The notes: generated by a model not told the origin, from the sequence alone. A stretch of DNA of 64,000 bases from Micromonospora humi (GCF_900090105.1 NZ_FMDM01000018.1:54507-118506); one strand, 5' to 3'. Numbered from the stretch's first letter, positions 1 to 8,566 are shown. Numbers and translations: made by a program.

Positions 1-1332
1 CAGGTCCTGGTCAGCATCGGGGAGATCGCGACCCGGTTCTACTGGTCGGGCGGCCCGGCTGATCCCCCGCGCACGGCTCTGGCCGACATCGTCGACCGGC
101 TGCCGCTGACGGCCGAGGACCCGCGACGACTGCACGCCGAGGCGATGCTGAGGCCGGCCGAGCGCGGCGCGTCGGTGCTGCGGCGGCTGCGGAGGATGGA
201 CACCTCGGGTCTCGGTCCCATCGACCTCTATCACCTCGGCCTCGCCGCTCAGGTCGCCGGTGACCTTCCGCGCTCCCGCCGGCTGCAGGCCAGGGCCATC
301 ACCGCCCTCCGGGAGTCGTCGCAGCTGACGCTCCTGGTCAACGCGCTCACCTCGCAGAGCCTCGCGGCGCTGCTGCTCGGCGACGCGCGCCTGGCTGCGA
401 CCTGCGCCGAAGAGTCCGCCCGGCTGGCGCCGGACATCGGTCGGCCCATCTCCGTGTCGGTGGGGCAGATCCTCGGCGCCGCCGCGGCGGGCCTACGCGG
501 CGATGTCACCGCCGCCGAGTCGCTGGCCACCGCGGCCGAACGTGTCCTCATGCCGCTGGGCGTCGCCGAGGTGCTCATTCTCGTGCATCTCGCACGCGGT
601 CTCACCGCACTGGGCGCGAACCGGGACCGGGCGGCGTACGAGGAACTCGCATCGATATTCAACTCCGTCTCGCCGGGCTTCCACGCCCACTTCCGGCTGT
701 TCCTCGTCCAGCACCTGGCCGAGGCGGCTGTCAGAGCGGGCCGGCAGGACGAACTCGGCGTGATCGTCAGGCAGCTCACTGCGGAGGCCAGGCCCTCGGA
801 TTCGCCCGCGCTGGCGGCCGGCCTGCGCTACGCCACCGCCGTTCTCGCCCCCGACGACCATGCCGACGAGGCGTTCCAGAAGGCGCTCGGCGCGGACGCG
901 CTCGGCTTGCTGGAGCGGGCGCACCTGCAGCTGGCCTACGGGGAGTCGCTCTCCCGCCGAGGCCGCCCGCGGGAGAGCCGGCCGCACCTGCGGGCCGCGG
1001 TGCGGACCTACGAGGCGCTCGGATTGGCGCCCTGGACCGAGAAGGCCCGCGCGCGGTTGCGCGCTTCCGGCGAGCGCGTCGGCGCCCTCCGGACCGACGG
1101 GATCGATCTGCTGACTCCGCAGGAGCTGCAGATCGCCGCGCTGGCCGCGAAAGGCCTCACCAACCGTGACATCGCCCAGCGGTTGTACCTGTCGCCGCGC
1201 ACGATCAGTTCCCACCTCTACCACGTCTTTCCCAAACTCGGGATCACCTCGCGCACCGAGCTGGCGCGGGCGGTGGGCCCCGCGGTCACCGACCTCGGCC
1301 GAGAGGACGGCACGGAACACGCCGACCCGTAA
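1..1332 (+). CDS. LuxR-family transcriptional regulator, 3' part (start lies outside the window)
   Basis: The reading frame is open from base 1, so the gene is truncated by the window edge; the first in-window ATG (145) is not a convincing start. About 340 visible residues are alanine/leucine-rich helical repeats of TPR type, as in the middle and C-terminal parts of large LAL/MalT-like regulators. The last 65 residues are a LuxR helix-turn-helix: LTPQELQIAALAAKGLTN, then RDIAQRLYLSPRTISSHLYH, matching the GerE fold. It should bind DNA and activate transcription. The ATPase domain typical of LAL proteins is not visible, so membership of that subgroup is inferred. The target is unknown. The next gene starts 30 bases downstream and could be co-transcribed. 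Confidence 0.85.
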   Translation, partial: QVLVSIGEIATRFYWSGGPADPPRTALADIVDRLPLTAEDPRRLHAEAMLRPAERGASVLRRLRRMDTSGLGPIDLYHLGLAAQVAGDLPRSRRLQARAITALRESSQLTLLVNALTSQSLAALLLGDARLAATCAEESARLAPDIGRPISVSVGQILGAAAAGLRGDVTAAESLATAAERVLMPLGVAEVLILVHLARGLTALGANRDRAAYEELASIFNSVSPGFHAHFRLFLVQHLAEAAVRAGRQDELGVIVRQLTAEARPSDSPALAAGLRYATAVLAPDDHADEAFQKALGADALGLLERAHLQLAYGESLSRRGRPRESRPHLRAAVRTYEALGLAPWTEKARARLRASGERVGALRTDGIDLLTPQELQIAALAAKGLTNRDIAQRLYLSPRTISSHLYHVFPKLGITSRTELARAVGPAVTDLGREDGTEHADP

Positions 1333-1362
1333 CAGATTCACGGTCCCGCGCGTCTTGACGGC

Positions 1363-1830
1363 ATGACTACTCCACCTTCCGGCGCTCTGGTTCCCCGCAT
1401 GCGGACATGGTTGCGCGGCGGCCTGATCACCGTGGCCTCGCTGCAAGCCCTCGTCTCCGTCTGGCAGTACGTGTTTCCCCGCTCGTTCTACGACGACTTC
1501 CCGACCGTGGAACTCGATCCCCCCTACAACCAGCATCTGGTGACCGACGTCGGCGGCCTGGGCCTGGCGCTGGCCGCCATGCTGTTCTACGCCGCCCGGG
1601 TACTCCAGAGCACCGTCGCCACGGCGTCCCTCATCGGCTACCTGATCTACGCGGGGACGCACTTCCTCTTCCACGTCACGCACTTCGACAACTTCTCGCC
1701 GCAGGCCGCGCTGGGCGTCGGCACCGGCCTCGGGATCGAGGTGATCCTGGCGATCTGCTTGCTCTACCTGGTGCGGTCGATGCGGCGGGCGGAGTACGCC
1801 GACGGCACCGACGTTCACGCCCCGGCCTGA
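1363..1830 (+). CDS. Small four-helix membrane protein, function unknown
   Basis: The product has 155 residues with four hydrophobic segments, at about residues 18-36, 60-84, 88-108 and 117-138. The last is followed by a basic stretch (RSMRRAE) that suggests a cytoplasmic C-terminus. No catalytic motif was recognised; a conserved-looking THFLFHVTHFDNFSP segment between helices 3 and 4 is histidine-rich. It resembles small uncharacterised actinobacterial membrane proteins that neighbour regulators or sigma factors. It follows the LuxR gene closely and converges on the ECF sigma gene, with a perfect hairpin between them. Confidence 0.7.
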   Translation: MTTPPSGALVPRMRTWLRGGLITVASLQALVSVWQYVFPRSFYDDFPTVELDPPYNQHLVTDVGGLGLALAAMLFYAARVLQSTVATASLIGYLIYAGTHFLFHVTHFDNFSPQAALGVGTGLGIEVILAICLLYLVRSMRRAEYADGTDVHAPA

Positions 1831-1847
1831 GTGCCCTCGACGGGTCA

Positions 1848-1874
1848 CCCGAGGCGGCGACGTGCCGCCTCGGG
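1848..1874. terminator. Bidirectional terminator-like hairpin
   Basis: A perfect 11-bp inverted repeat (CCCGAGGCGGC, loop GACGT, GCCGCCTCGGG) lies between the convergent membrane-protein gene and the ECF sigma gene. There is no long T-tract, as is usual in GC-rich actinomycetes. Confidence 0.6.
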
Positions 1875-1919
1875 GTCCGTGGACGAGACCGGTAGGCCGG
1901 TGGCGGCGGGGGTGCCGGC

Positions 1920-2531
1920 CTACCCGGCGAGGGCGACGAGCGCGGCCGTGTCACCGGTTCGCGCCGCCGCCACGAACGCGCTCAGCAATCGCGCCCGGTG
2001 CGCCGGCGTGCCGGTCGACGGGGTCGACCCGCGCGGCGCGGCCAGGCGCAGGCGGGCCCGGTAGGCCAGCTGCCGGGCGTGCGGCTCGGTGCGGCCGAGG
2101 GCGGCGCCGATCTGGCGGTACGGCAATCCGAAGGCCTCCCGCAGGAGGTAGGTAACCTGTTCGCACGGCGTGAGGACGGTCGCGACCACCTCGATGGCGG
2201 CACGCACGTCGTCCGCACGTTCGGCGAGGCGTGCCGGGCCGTCGCCCCGCGCCGGAACGTTCTCCAGCCAGTCACCCGGTGCCACGGACGACCGGTACCG
2301 GGCCGAGCGGATCGCGCTGATCGCCAGCCGCGAGGTCGTCAGGGACAGGAAGGCCGGTGGGCTGTTCACGAGGCTGCGGTCGACCCGCTGCCACCGCAGC
2401 CACGCCTCCTGCACGATGTCCTCGGCGTCGACGTGACGTCCGGCGATGCGGTGCGCGATGGCCAACAGCCGCTCCCGCACCTCGAGGAAATCGGCGAGAC
2501 CGTCCGGCCGGACCGGCGTTGCGAGGGGCAT
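1920..2531 (-). CDS. ECF41-like sigma factor lacking the C-terminal SnoaL domain
   Basis: The product has 203 residues. ATG 2531 is chosen because the sigma-2 region (DFLEVRERLLAIAHRIAG, then DAEDIVQEAWLRWQRVD) begins just after it and an AAAGG ribosome site precedes it; the frame stays open upstream but that extension is low-complexity. Sigma-4 (LTPCEQVTYLLREAFGLPYR, then QIGAALGRTEPHARQ) follows. ECF41-type factors normally carry a further ~100-residue SnoaL-like regulatory domain. Here the protein stops at TGDTAALVALAG, about where the first helix of that domain would end. It may therefore be differently regulated, or truncated. A second factor of the same kind lies at 8567. Confidence 0.82.
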   Translation of the reverse strand: MPLATPVRPDGLADFLEVRERLLAIAHRIAGRHVDAEDIVQEAWLRWQRVDRSLVNSPPAFLSLTTSRLAISAIRSARYRSSVAPGDWLENVPARGDGPARLAERADDVRAAIEVVATVLTPCEQVTYLLREAFGLPYRQIGAALGRTEPHARQLAYRARLRLAAPRGSTPSTGTPAHRARLLSAFVAAARTGDTAALVALAG

Positions 2532-2628
2532 GTCGGGGCGCCTTTCTGGGCGTGCGATCGGTGCACCCGACGCTAGGCAGCGGCAGTGCGGAACCGGTGC
2601 CGATCGGGTGCCTGCCCCACCGCCGGCC

Positions 2629-2922
2629 TCAGGGGACGTCGCCGTCCCTCGCCGCCTGCCGCAGCGCGTCGCGCGCGGCGACCTGCCGAGCGGTGACGGC
2701 GGCCGAGGAGGCCGCGGTGCGCGACAAGGGGGGATCGGGCAGGACCCCCGCGACGATGCCGACCCGGACCAGCGCGGGGACGTCCACGTCGAGCCGGCGG
2801 GCGATGAGCAGCAGGTCGGCGACGTCCTCGTCGTCACGCAGGCAGAGGAGCAGGACATCCACCCGGGCCATCGGCGCACCCTGGTCACCGAGCCCGATGA
2901 ATCCGACGTTCGTCATTGTCAT
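2629..2922 (-). pseudogene. Remnant of a 3-hydroxyisobutyrate/6-phosphogluconate dehydrogenase-type gene with internal deletions
   Basis: The 97-residue frame opens with MTNVGFIGLGDQGAPMA, the standard N-terminal Rossmann start (GxGxxG) of this ~290-residue family. It then jumps to VDVLLLCLRDDEDVADLL, which resembles the strand and helix normally found about 50 residues later, and to IARRLDVDVPALVRVG, which resembles the C-terminal helical domain. The cofactor loop, substrate-binding segment and catalytic lysine region are missing. I read it as a gene that has lost its interior in frame; a genuine short protein cannot be excluded. It sits between the ECF gene and the SDR gene on the same strand, 21 bases downstream of the SDR. 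Confidence 0.6.
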
Positions 2923-2943
2923 CTCCCTCTCGTGACGGTCGGT

Positions 2944-3861
2944 TCAGCCGACCAGCTTCAGCGCCACGTCCCACAGCCGATCGGCGTTGCCCGGATCGAG
3001 CGCGTAGTCCGCCACGCCCCGGTGGTCGGCCGGGCGCTCGGTGACCACCGGTGCCTCGGCGCAGTCGTCGAAATACCTGCCGCCGACGCCGTCCAGCAGC
3101 GGTGACGCCGCCAGCAGCACGGAGGTGGCGGCGCCCTGCTGCGGCGTCTTGCGCCGCTCCGGCGGCGTCCGCAACCCGCCGGTGTGCTTCTGCAGGCCGG
3201 TCGCGATCGCGCCCGGGTTCAACGCGTTGGCGTAGATGCCGTCGTCGGCCCAGCGCCGCGTGGCGGCCACGGCCAGCAGGACGTTCGCGGTCTTCGACTG
3301 GGCGTATGCGGTCAGCGGATCGTAGGGCCGGAACAGGTAGTGCAGGTCGTCGAAGACCACCGGGCAGAACAGGTGCCCGGTGGAGGCCACCGACACCACG
3401 CGGGCGCCGCGCGCGGCGGCCATCGCGTCGTGCAACCCGACCGTCAGGGCGAGATGCCCCACGAAGTTCGTGGCGAACTGCATCTCCCAGCCCTGCGGGC
3501 TGCGTTCCAGCTCGGGCAGCGCCATGATCCCGGCGTTGTTGACCAGGATGTGCAGCGGCTGGTCCCAGCCGGCCACGAACCGGCGTACGGAGTCCTGGTC
3601 GGCCAGGTCCAGCTCACGAACGGTGACCCCGCTGTTGCCGGTGCTGGCGGTGATGTCGGCGGCTGCCTGCTCGCCGGCGGCGGGCCTCCGTACGGCCAGC
3701 ACGACCTCCGCGCCGGCGCCCGCCAGGGCTCGGGCGGTCTCGATGCCGATTCCCGCCGCACCGCCGGTGACGAGCGCCCGCCGGCCGGTGAGGTCCACGT
3801 CCTCGACGACCTCGGCGGCGGTCGATGCGAAGCCGAACGGCGTGGTGATCCGCTGTGTCAT
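2944..3861 (-). CDS. Short-chain dehydrogenase/reductase
   Basis: A full-length 305-residue NAD(P)-dependent oxidoreductase. It has the cofactor motif TGGAAGIG (about residues 32-39), NNAG (about 108), a catalytic serine in VVSVASTGH and the YAQSK (YxxxK) pair near residue 187. The N-terminal extension (TTPFGFASTAAEVVEDVDLT) and C-terminal shape resemble the retinol-dehydrogenase/WW-oxidoreductase-like group common in actinomycetes. The substrate is unknown. It is divergent from the XRE regulator at 3980, with a palindrome between them, so regulation by that neighbour is likely but inferred. Confidence 0.88.
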   Translation of the reverse strand: MTQRITTPFGFASTAAEVVEDVDLTGRRALVTGGAAGIGIETARALAGAGAEVVLAVRRPAAGEQAAADITASTGNSGVTVRELDLADQDSVRRFVAGWDQPLHILVNNAGIMALPELERSPQGWEMQFATNFVGHLALTVGLHDAMAAARGARVVSVASTGHLFCPVVFDDLHYLFRPYDPLTAYAQSKTANVLLAVAATRRWADDGIYANALNPGAIATGLQKHTGGLRTPPERRKTPQQGAATSVLLAASPLLDGVGGRYFDDCAEAPVVTERPADHRGVADYALDPGNADRLWDVALKLVG

Positions 3862-3891
3862 GTCGCTCCTCGTGTCGGTTGTCGCTGTCCA

Positions 3892-3909
3892 CCGTGCCGG
3901 GCGGCACGG
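3892..3909. promoter_or_regulatory. Palindrome between divergent SDR and XRE genes (candidate operator)
   Basis: CCGTGCCG-GG-CGGCACGG is an inverted repeat with 8-bp arms and a 2-bp centre. It sits about 30 bases upstream of the SDR start and 70 bases upstream of the XRE start. The position suits an operator for the divergent regulator, but such GC palindromes also occur by chance. Confidence 0.35.
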
Positions 3910-3967
3910 CGGTTATCCGGGGTTCCGGTTTTCCTGGTAGTGCGAGGACCAGGCACGCGAGCCGCCC

Positions 3968-3980
3968 TACGATGACCGGG
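3968..3980 (+). promoter_or_regulatory. -10 element of a probable leaderless promoter
   Basis: TACGAT (TANNNT) ends 6 bases before the GTG start of the XRE regulator, and there is no Shine-Dalgarno sequence. This geometry is typical of leaderless actinobacterial transcripts. No convincing -35 was seen. Confidence 0.5.
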
Positions 3981-4801
3981 TGACCAAGGCCGGCCGGCTC
4001 GGCGAATACCTGCGCGCCCGCCGCGAGCTGATCGGCCCGGCGGACGTGGGCCTTCCGGGGCACGGCCGGCGTCGCGTCCCCGGTCTGCGTCGGGAAGAGG
4101 TGGCGCTGCTGGCCGGGATCAGCGCCGACTACTACCTGCGGCTGGAGCAGGGCCGTGACCGGCACCCGTCGGACCAGGTCCTCGATGCCCTCGCCCGTGC
4201 GCTGCTGCTGGACGCCGACGCGACCGCCCACCTGCACCGGCTCGGTCGGCCCGTGCCGATGAGGCCGGCCCGTCGGCCCGAACAGGTGTCCACCGGTATC
4301 CGCCAGCTCGTCGCCTCCTGGAGCGAGACGCCCGCGTTCGTGTACGGCCGGTACGCCGACGTGCTGTTCGCCAACCGGGCGGCGACCGCGCTCTCCCCGA
4401 TCTTCACCGCGGGGACCAACGTGTTGCGGGCGGTCTTCCTCGACCCGGCGGCCCCGGCGGCGTACCCACTGAACGAGACCGTGGTGTCGAACGCGGTGGC
4501 CGGCCTGCGGTCCCTGGTGGCCGCCGACCCGGACGATCCACGCCTGACCGACCTGGTCGACGAGCTGTCGTCCGGCAGCGATCGCTTCCGCCGGCTCTGG
4601 GCCCGTTACGACGTCGCCGTCCGGTCCGGTGGCGGGCTCCGGACGTTCCACCACCCGAGAGCCGGTGAGCTGCGCCTGCGGTACGAGAAGCTCGCCGTCA
4701 CCGGCACGAGCCAGATGCTTGTCGTCTACCACGCCGAACCGGGCAGTGGCTCCGCGGCGGCCCTCCGGGCGCTGGCCCGCGTCGACGACACGAACGCGTG
4801 A
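3980..4801 (+). CDS. XRE-family regulator with MmyB-like ligand-binding domain
   Basis: The 273-residue product begins with a helix-turn-helix (about residues 5-80). It includes LGEYLRARRELI, the conserved VPGLRREEVALLAGISADYY segment, and YLRLEQGRDRHPSDQVLDAL. The C-terminal half (about 100-265, with ATSWSE-like and VFLDPAA elements) fits the MmyB-type PAS-like domain that binds fatty acids. The family is one-component; these regulators are often divergent from a short-chain dehydrogenase that they control, which is exactly the arrangement here. The start is GTG 3980, probably leaderless. Confidence 0.88.
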   Translation: MTKAGRLGEYLRARRELIGPADVGLPGHGRRRVPGLRREEVALLAGISADYYLRLEQGRDRHPSDQVLDALARALLLDADATAHLHRLGRPVPMRPARRPEQVSTGIRQLVASWSETPAFVYGRYADVLFANRAATALSPIFTAGTNVLRAVFLDPAAPAAYPLNETVVSNAVAGLRSLVAADPDDPRLTDLVDELSSGSDRFRRLWARYDVAVRSGGGLRTFHHPRAGELRLRYEKLAVTGTSQMLVVYHAEPGSGSAAALRALARVDDTNA

Positions 4802-4819
4802 CCTCGCGACCTGCGCGCC

Positions 4820-5845
4820 TCACGCCGGAACCACGTACGGGAACGTGGCGCCGCGGATGTCCTCGGTCAGTGCGGCCGGTAGACCGGTGCCCACCGCCGA
4901 ATTGGTGACCAGCGAGAACATCACCTCCGGCGCGTTGTCGCCGAGCCCGCGACCGTTGATGTCGGTGAAACCGAACACCGCGGGCGTGCCGACCTGGTAC
5001 GGAAGGGTGTCGGGCAGGATGCGTCGCACCACGTCGAGGGCGTACGCCTCCGGGCGGGCGGTGGTGCCCATCCGTCGCACGGCGGCGGCGACCTGAGCCT
5101 GGATCGACGAGGAGTAGTTCGCCCAGTCGTCCGCGGGGTGCGTCCCGTTCGCGGCGCTCGCCGCCTCGCTGTCGGCGTCACGGAACAGCGGCCAGATCAT
5201 CGGCATGCCGGCCCGGCTCGTCTGCCGCCAACCACCCGCGTCGGTGGCGAGCCGGGTCGTGCTCCACACCCGGATCATCCGGTCGTCGAACAGCTGCGGG
5301 TCGTGGTGCGGAACCCGCAGCACGATGCTCTGCACCGTGGAGCCCGCGAACGTGTTGGTCGCCGCCCCGGGAAGGAAGCCGGTGATCGGTACGTCCTTGC
5401 CATGGATCACGAGTTGATCCATCGCCGCGAGTTGACCGAGGTCCAGGAAGAACGTCTCCGCGGCCCGGCCGGCCCACACCCGCACACCACCGGCGCCCGC
5501 GTTCTCCTGCCCGGTGCGGCACCGGGCGATCTCCGTTCCCACGGCACCGTCGTCGGCCGCGTCGTCCCCCTCCAGCCGGAACACTCGAAACGTCTGGTCG
5601 TCCATGCCGTCGCTGTCGAAGACGAAGCGGAACGCCAGATTCTCCACCGGTGAACCGTCCAGGTGGATCCGGATCTCGTAGCGCGCCTCGTGGTGAAAGC
5701 CCACCGCTGCGTCCCCGGCCAGCGACGTCCGTGTGTTCATCACGAAGACGGTCGCGTCCCGGTCGTCGAAGACGTACTGATCGGTGATGTTGAGCCGCGG
5801 ATCCCGCCGAGCTGCCGGCGAGTCGAGGTGATGTGACATGTGCAT
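4820..5845 (-). CDS. DUF4331 family protein
   Basis: The 341-residue product begins with MSHHLDSPAARRDPRLNITD and YVFDDRDATVFVMN, the diagnostic opening of DUF4331. It continues with the family's beta-rich fold (YEIRIHLDG, FRFVFDSDGMDD). There is no signal peptide. The biochemical role of the family is not established. Two starts two codons apart (5845, 5839) are possible; AGGA upstream favours the first. Its 3' end is 18 bases from the end of the convergent XRE gene. Confidence 0.85.
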   Translation of the reverse strand: MHMSHHLDSPAARRDPRLNITDQYVFDDRDATVFVMNTRTSLAGDAAVGFHHEARYEIRIHLDGSPVENLAFRFVFDSDGMDDQTFRVFRLEGDDAADDGAVGTEIARCRTGQENAGAGGVRVWAGRAAETFFLDLGQLAAMDQLVIHGKDVPITGFLPGAATNTFAGSTVQSIVLRVPHHDPQLFDDRMIRVWSTTRLATDAGGWRQTSRAGMPMIWPLFRDADSEAASAANGTHPADDWANYSSSIQAQVAAAVRRMGTTARPEAYALDVVRRILPDTLPYQVGTPAVFGFTDINGRGLGDNAPEVMFSLVTNSAVGTGLPAALTEDIRGATFPYVVPA

Positions 5846-5965
5846 CCCATTCCTGTCGGAGCCCCGAAGGGCAGAACCTGCGCCACGACGTTCGGATGGA
5901 GTGTCGCCTCGATCGCCGTGCCGGCGCTGTGCCAGCGAGCGGCGGCGAGCCGGCGTACCGCGTGG

Positions 5966-7348
5966 TCACGTGCGCCGGGCATCGCCCGCCGACGTGCCCT
6001 CCGGCGGGTCGACCCCGTGGGCCGGGGCCGGCACCCGGGGCCCCGCGCCGGTCAGGAAGGCGTCCCGCGGGTGCTGCACCGAGCGCAGCGAGACGATGTC
6101 CCGGCCGAACGGCACCGCCGTCGCCCAGACCGCGAGCACCCGGACCTTCCGCTCCCAGGTCGGCACCGCCAGCACGTGGTAGCCGCGGTGCATCAGCCAG
6201 GCGGGGAAGCCCCTGACGACCAGCCGGTGGAACTGGAAGATTCCCCGACCGAGACCGAGCGTGGCGACCGCACCGAGGCTGTGGTGCAGGTAAGGCTCGG
6301 GTTTCCGACCGCGCAGCGTGGCGATCAGGTTGGCGGCCAGCAGTTTGCCCTGCCGTACCGCGTGCTGGGCGTTGGGTACGGTGGCCGCGCCGTCCCCGGC
6401 CGCGGCCAGGTCGGGGACGGCCGCGTCGTCGCCGGCGCCCCATGCGTCCGGCACCGGCGCCTCGTCGGTGCCGACCCGCAGGTCGGCCCGGACGGTGAGC
6501 AGCCCACGGGTGTCGACGGGCAGGTCGGTGTGGTTGTGCACCATCGGGTTCGCGCCGTTCCCGGCGGTCCAGACGATCAGCTCGGAGTCGAACTCCTCCC
6601 CGGTGGACAGGACGACGTGGCCGTCGCGTGCCGAGCGCAGTTGCGTGTTCAGGTGCACGTGCCCGCCGCGTCGGCGCAGCGATCGCACCACCCACTCGCC
6701 GGGGGCGTCGGTCACCTCGGGCAGGATCCGGTCCCGGGCCTCGACGAGGTGGAAGCTCAGCTCGTCCGGATTCAGCTCGGGGTAGCGGCGTAGCAGCGAG
6801 CCGGCCAGCGCCAGCGCCTCGCCGAAACCCTCCACCCCGGAGAATCCACCGCCGACGAACGTGACGGTGAGTAGCTTGCGGCGCAGCGGCCCAGGCGGCA
6901 AGCCGGCGGCCTCGTCGAAGGCGGTCAGCAGCCGGTCGCGGATCGCGACGGCCTCCTCCACGTGCTTCATCCCGATCGCCCGCTCGGCGATGCCCGGGAT
7001 CGGCAGGGTGCGGGTCACCGCGCCCGCTGTCACGACGATGATGTCGTACCCGAGCGCGTACTCCTCGCCCAGCGCGGGGCGGACGGTGACCCTGCGGTGC
7101 GCGTGATCGATTCGGGTCACCCGCCCGGCGATGATGTCGGTCCTGCTCAGGTGCCGGCGCAGGGAGACCGCCGCGTGCCGGGCCTCGACCGAACCGGCCA
7201 GCACCTCGGGTAGGAACGGCTGATAGGTCATGTACGGCCGGGGATCGACGAGGACCACCCGGGCCTCGCCCCGGCGGAGCTTCCTCTCCAGTCGCCAGGC
7301 CGTGTAGAAGCCGGCATACCCTCCACCGACGATGAGGATCGTCCGCAT
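5966..7348 (-). CDS. ndh: Type II NADH dehydrogenase-like FAD/NAD(P)-dependent oxidoreductase
   Basis: The 460-residue flavoprotein has an N-terminal FAD motif (ILIVGGGYAGFYTAWRL), a second nucleotide-binding motif (VTFVGGGFSGVEG, about 165-177) and the third FAD contact (VPDAWGAGDDAA, near 320). Length and domain order match monomeric NDH-2 enzymes, which pass electrons from NADH to quinone at the membrane without pumping protons. The C-terminus contains a moderately hydrophobic helix. It is divergent from the NmrA-like gene at 7647, and both promoters carry a GTCACA-N16-GGTC pattern (see the 7349-7646 entry). A role in respiration is likely; another disulfide or quinone reductase activity is possible. 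Confidence 0.82.
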   Translation of the reverse strand: MRTILIVGGGYAGFYTAWRLERKLRRGEARVVLVDPRPYMTYQPFLPEVLAGSVEARHAAVSLRRHLSRTDIIAGRVTRIDHAHRRVTVRPALGEEYALGYDIIVVTAGAVTRTLPIPGIAERAIGMKHVEEAVAIRDRLLTAFDEAAGLPPGPLRRKLLTVTFVGGGFSGVEGFGEALALAGSLLRRYPELNPDELSFHLVEARDRILPEVTDAPGEWVVRSLRRRGGHVHLNTQLRSARDGHVVLSTGEEFDSELIVWTAGNGANPMVHNHTDLPVDTRGLLTVRADLRVGTDEAPVPDAWGAGDDAAVPDLAAAGDGAATVPNAQHAVRQGKLLAANLIATLRGRKPEPYLHHSLGAVATLGLGRGIFQFHRLVVRGFPAWLMHRGYHVLAVPTWERKVRVLAVWATAVPFGRDIVSLRSVQHPRDAFLTGAGPRVPAPAHGVDPPEGTSAGDARRT

Positions 7349-7646
7349 CTCGCGCCCCCTGTCTCTCGTCCCGCACCGCTATGACCGGGTGGGCGGGCGA
7401 TCTGTGACAGGTCCCATCGGCTGTCCCGACCCCGCGGCCAGCACCGCCATCGGTGTCGGCGGGTCGGGCAGCGGCGGATCCCCTCCCGGACAGCGGCGGA
7501 CGCTTGCCCCGCTGGGACCGGACACCCGGGCCGCTCGTGACAGCCGGCGTCGCGGGCTCGGCGTCACATCCGGTGGCGCTGTCGGGTCCTAGCGGGTGCG
7601 TCGGGTGAGTGCCCGGCGCTCCCGACCGAGACAAGGGTGTGACGAC
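7349..7646. promoter_or_regulatory. Divergent promoter region with paired ECF41-like promoter candidates
   Basis: This is a gene-free stretch between the flavoprotein and the NmrA-like gene. On the minus strand, TGTCACA (7402-7408) is followed after 16 bases by GGTC, pointing at the flavoprotein. On the plus strand, CGTCACA (7562-7568) is followed after 16 bases by GGTC, pointing at the NmrA-like gene. ECF41 sigma factors are reported to use TGTCACA-N16/17-CGTC promoters and are encoded next to oxidoreductase and epimerase genes. The match is one base off in the -10 on both sides, so it is suggestive only. Confidence 0.42.
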
Positions 7647-8378
7647 ATGAAGATCGCCGTACTGGGCGGTACCGGGCTGATCGGTTCCCAGGCCGTGGCC
7701 GTGCTCCGCGAGCACGGGCACGAGGCGGTGCCGCTGTCGCCGTCCAACGGGGTGGACCTGCTCACGGGTGAGGGCCTCGACGCCGGACTCAAGGGCGCCG
7801 ACGTGGCGCTGAACCTGACGAACTCGCCCACCTTCGACGAGAAGTCCGCCGACTTCTTCCGCACGTCCATGGAGAACCTGCTGGCCGCGGCACAGCGTGA
7901 ACAGATCGGTCACCTGGTGATCCTGTCCATCGTCGGGGTCGACCAGGTGCCGGACCCGTACTACCGGGCGAAGGTGCTCCAGGAGGAGGTCCTCGCGGCC
8001 GGCCCGGTGCCGTACACCATCGTCCGCGCCACCCAGTTCTTCGAGTTCATCGGCGCGATCATGTCCTGGACCAGCGACGACGACACCGTACGGCTGCCCG
8101 CCACGCCGGTGCAGCCGATGGCGTCGGCCGACGTGGCGAAGGCGGTGGCCCGGGCCGCGGTGGGCGCGCCGCGCAACGGCATCCAGAACGTCGGCGGCCC
8201 CGAGGTGCTCCGCCTCGACGAGTGGGGCAGGGCGGCCCTGGCCGCCACGGGGGACACCCGGACGGTCGTGGTCGACCCCACCGCCGGGATCTTCGGCGTG
8301 GTGCCGGGCGACGTGCTGACGGCCCCGCAGGACGCGGTACTCGCCACCACCAGCTACCGACAGTGGCTCGCCCGCTGA
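7647..8378 (+). CDS. NmrA-like NAD(P)-binding protein (atypical SDR, epimerase type)
   Basis: The 243-residue product begins MKIAVLGGTGLIGSQAV, an atypical-SDR/NmrA nucleotide-binding motif (GGTGxxG). It continues with HLVILSIVGVD and YTIVRATQFFEF, typical of uncharacterised NAD(P)H-binding SDRs. The classical YxxxK pair is weak (YYRAK), so catalysis is uncertain. ATG 7647 is chosen over the upstream frame because the Rossmann motif starts immediately and AAGG lies 9-12 bases before. An ECF41-like sigma gene follows 188 bases downstream. Known ECF41 loci are linked to carboxymuconolactone decarboxylases, oxidoreductases or epimerases, so this gene is a plausible target of that factor. Confidence 0.82.
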   Translation: MKIAVLGGTGLIGSQAVAVLREHGHEAVPLSPSNGVDLLTGEGLDAGLKGADVALNLTNSPTFDEKSADFFRTSMENLLAAAQREQIGHLVILSIVGVDQVPDPYYRAKVLQEEVLAAGPVPYTIVRATQFFEFIGAIMSWTSDDDTVRLPATPVQPMASADVAKAVARAAVGAPRNGIQNVGGPEVLRLDEWGRAALAATGDTRTVVVDPTAGIFGVVPGDVLTAPQDAVLATTSYRQWLAR

Positions 8379-8389
8379 CCACCAGGCCC

Positions 8390-8424
8390 GGGGGGCCGGC
8401 ACCCCGACGGGTGCCGGCCGCCCC
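8390..8424 (+). terminator. Terminator-like hairpin after the NmrA-like gene
   Basis: GGCCGGCACCC (8394-8404) pairs perfectly with GGGTGCCGGCC (8409-8419) around a CGAC loop. The stem extends by four more G-C pairs beyond a single bulged G. It lies 12 bases after the stop codon. Confidence 0.6.
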
Positions 8425-8566
8425 GCATGGGACCCGTGCTGGGCCGAGGATGCTGATCCGCACATCAGTCATGGTCGGACGGGGCCTCCGCACTCCTTCG
8501 AAACTCGTTCGGAACCGGGCCTTCCTAGCGTCGGGACAGACGACCGTCACCGATCAGGAGGCATCG

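Noticed and set aside
5178..8465. A 1095-codon open frame on the minus strand
   Set aside because: It runs antisense or out of frame through the DUF4331, flavoprotein and NmrA-like genes and its product is Arg/Gly/Pro-rich without domains. Long empty frames are common in high-GC DNA.
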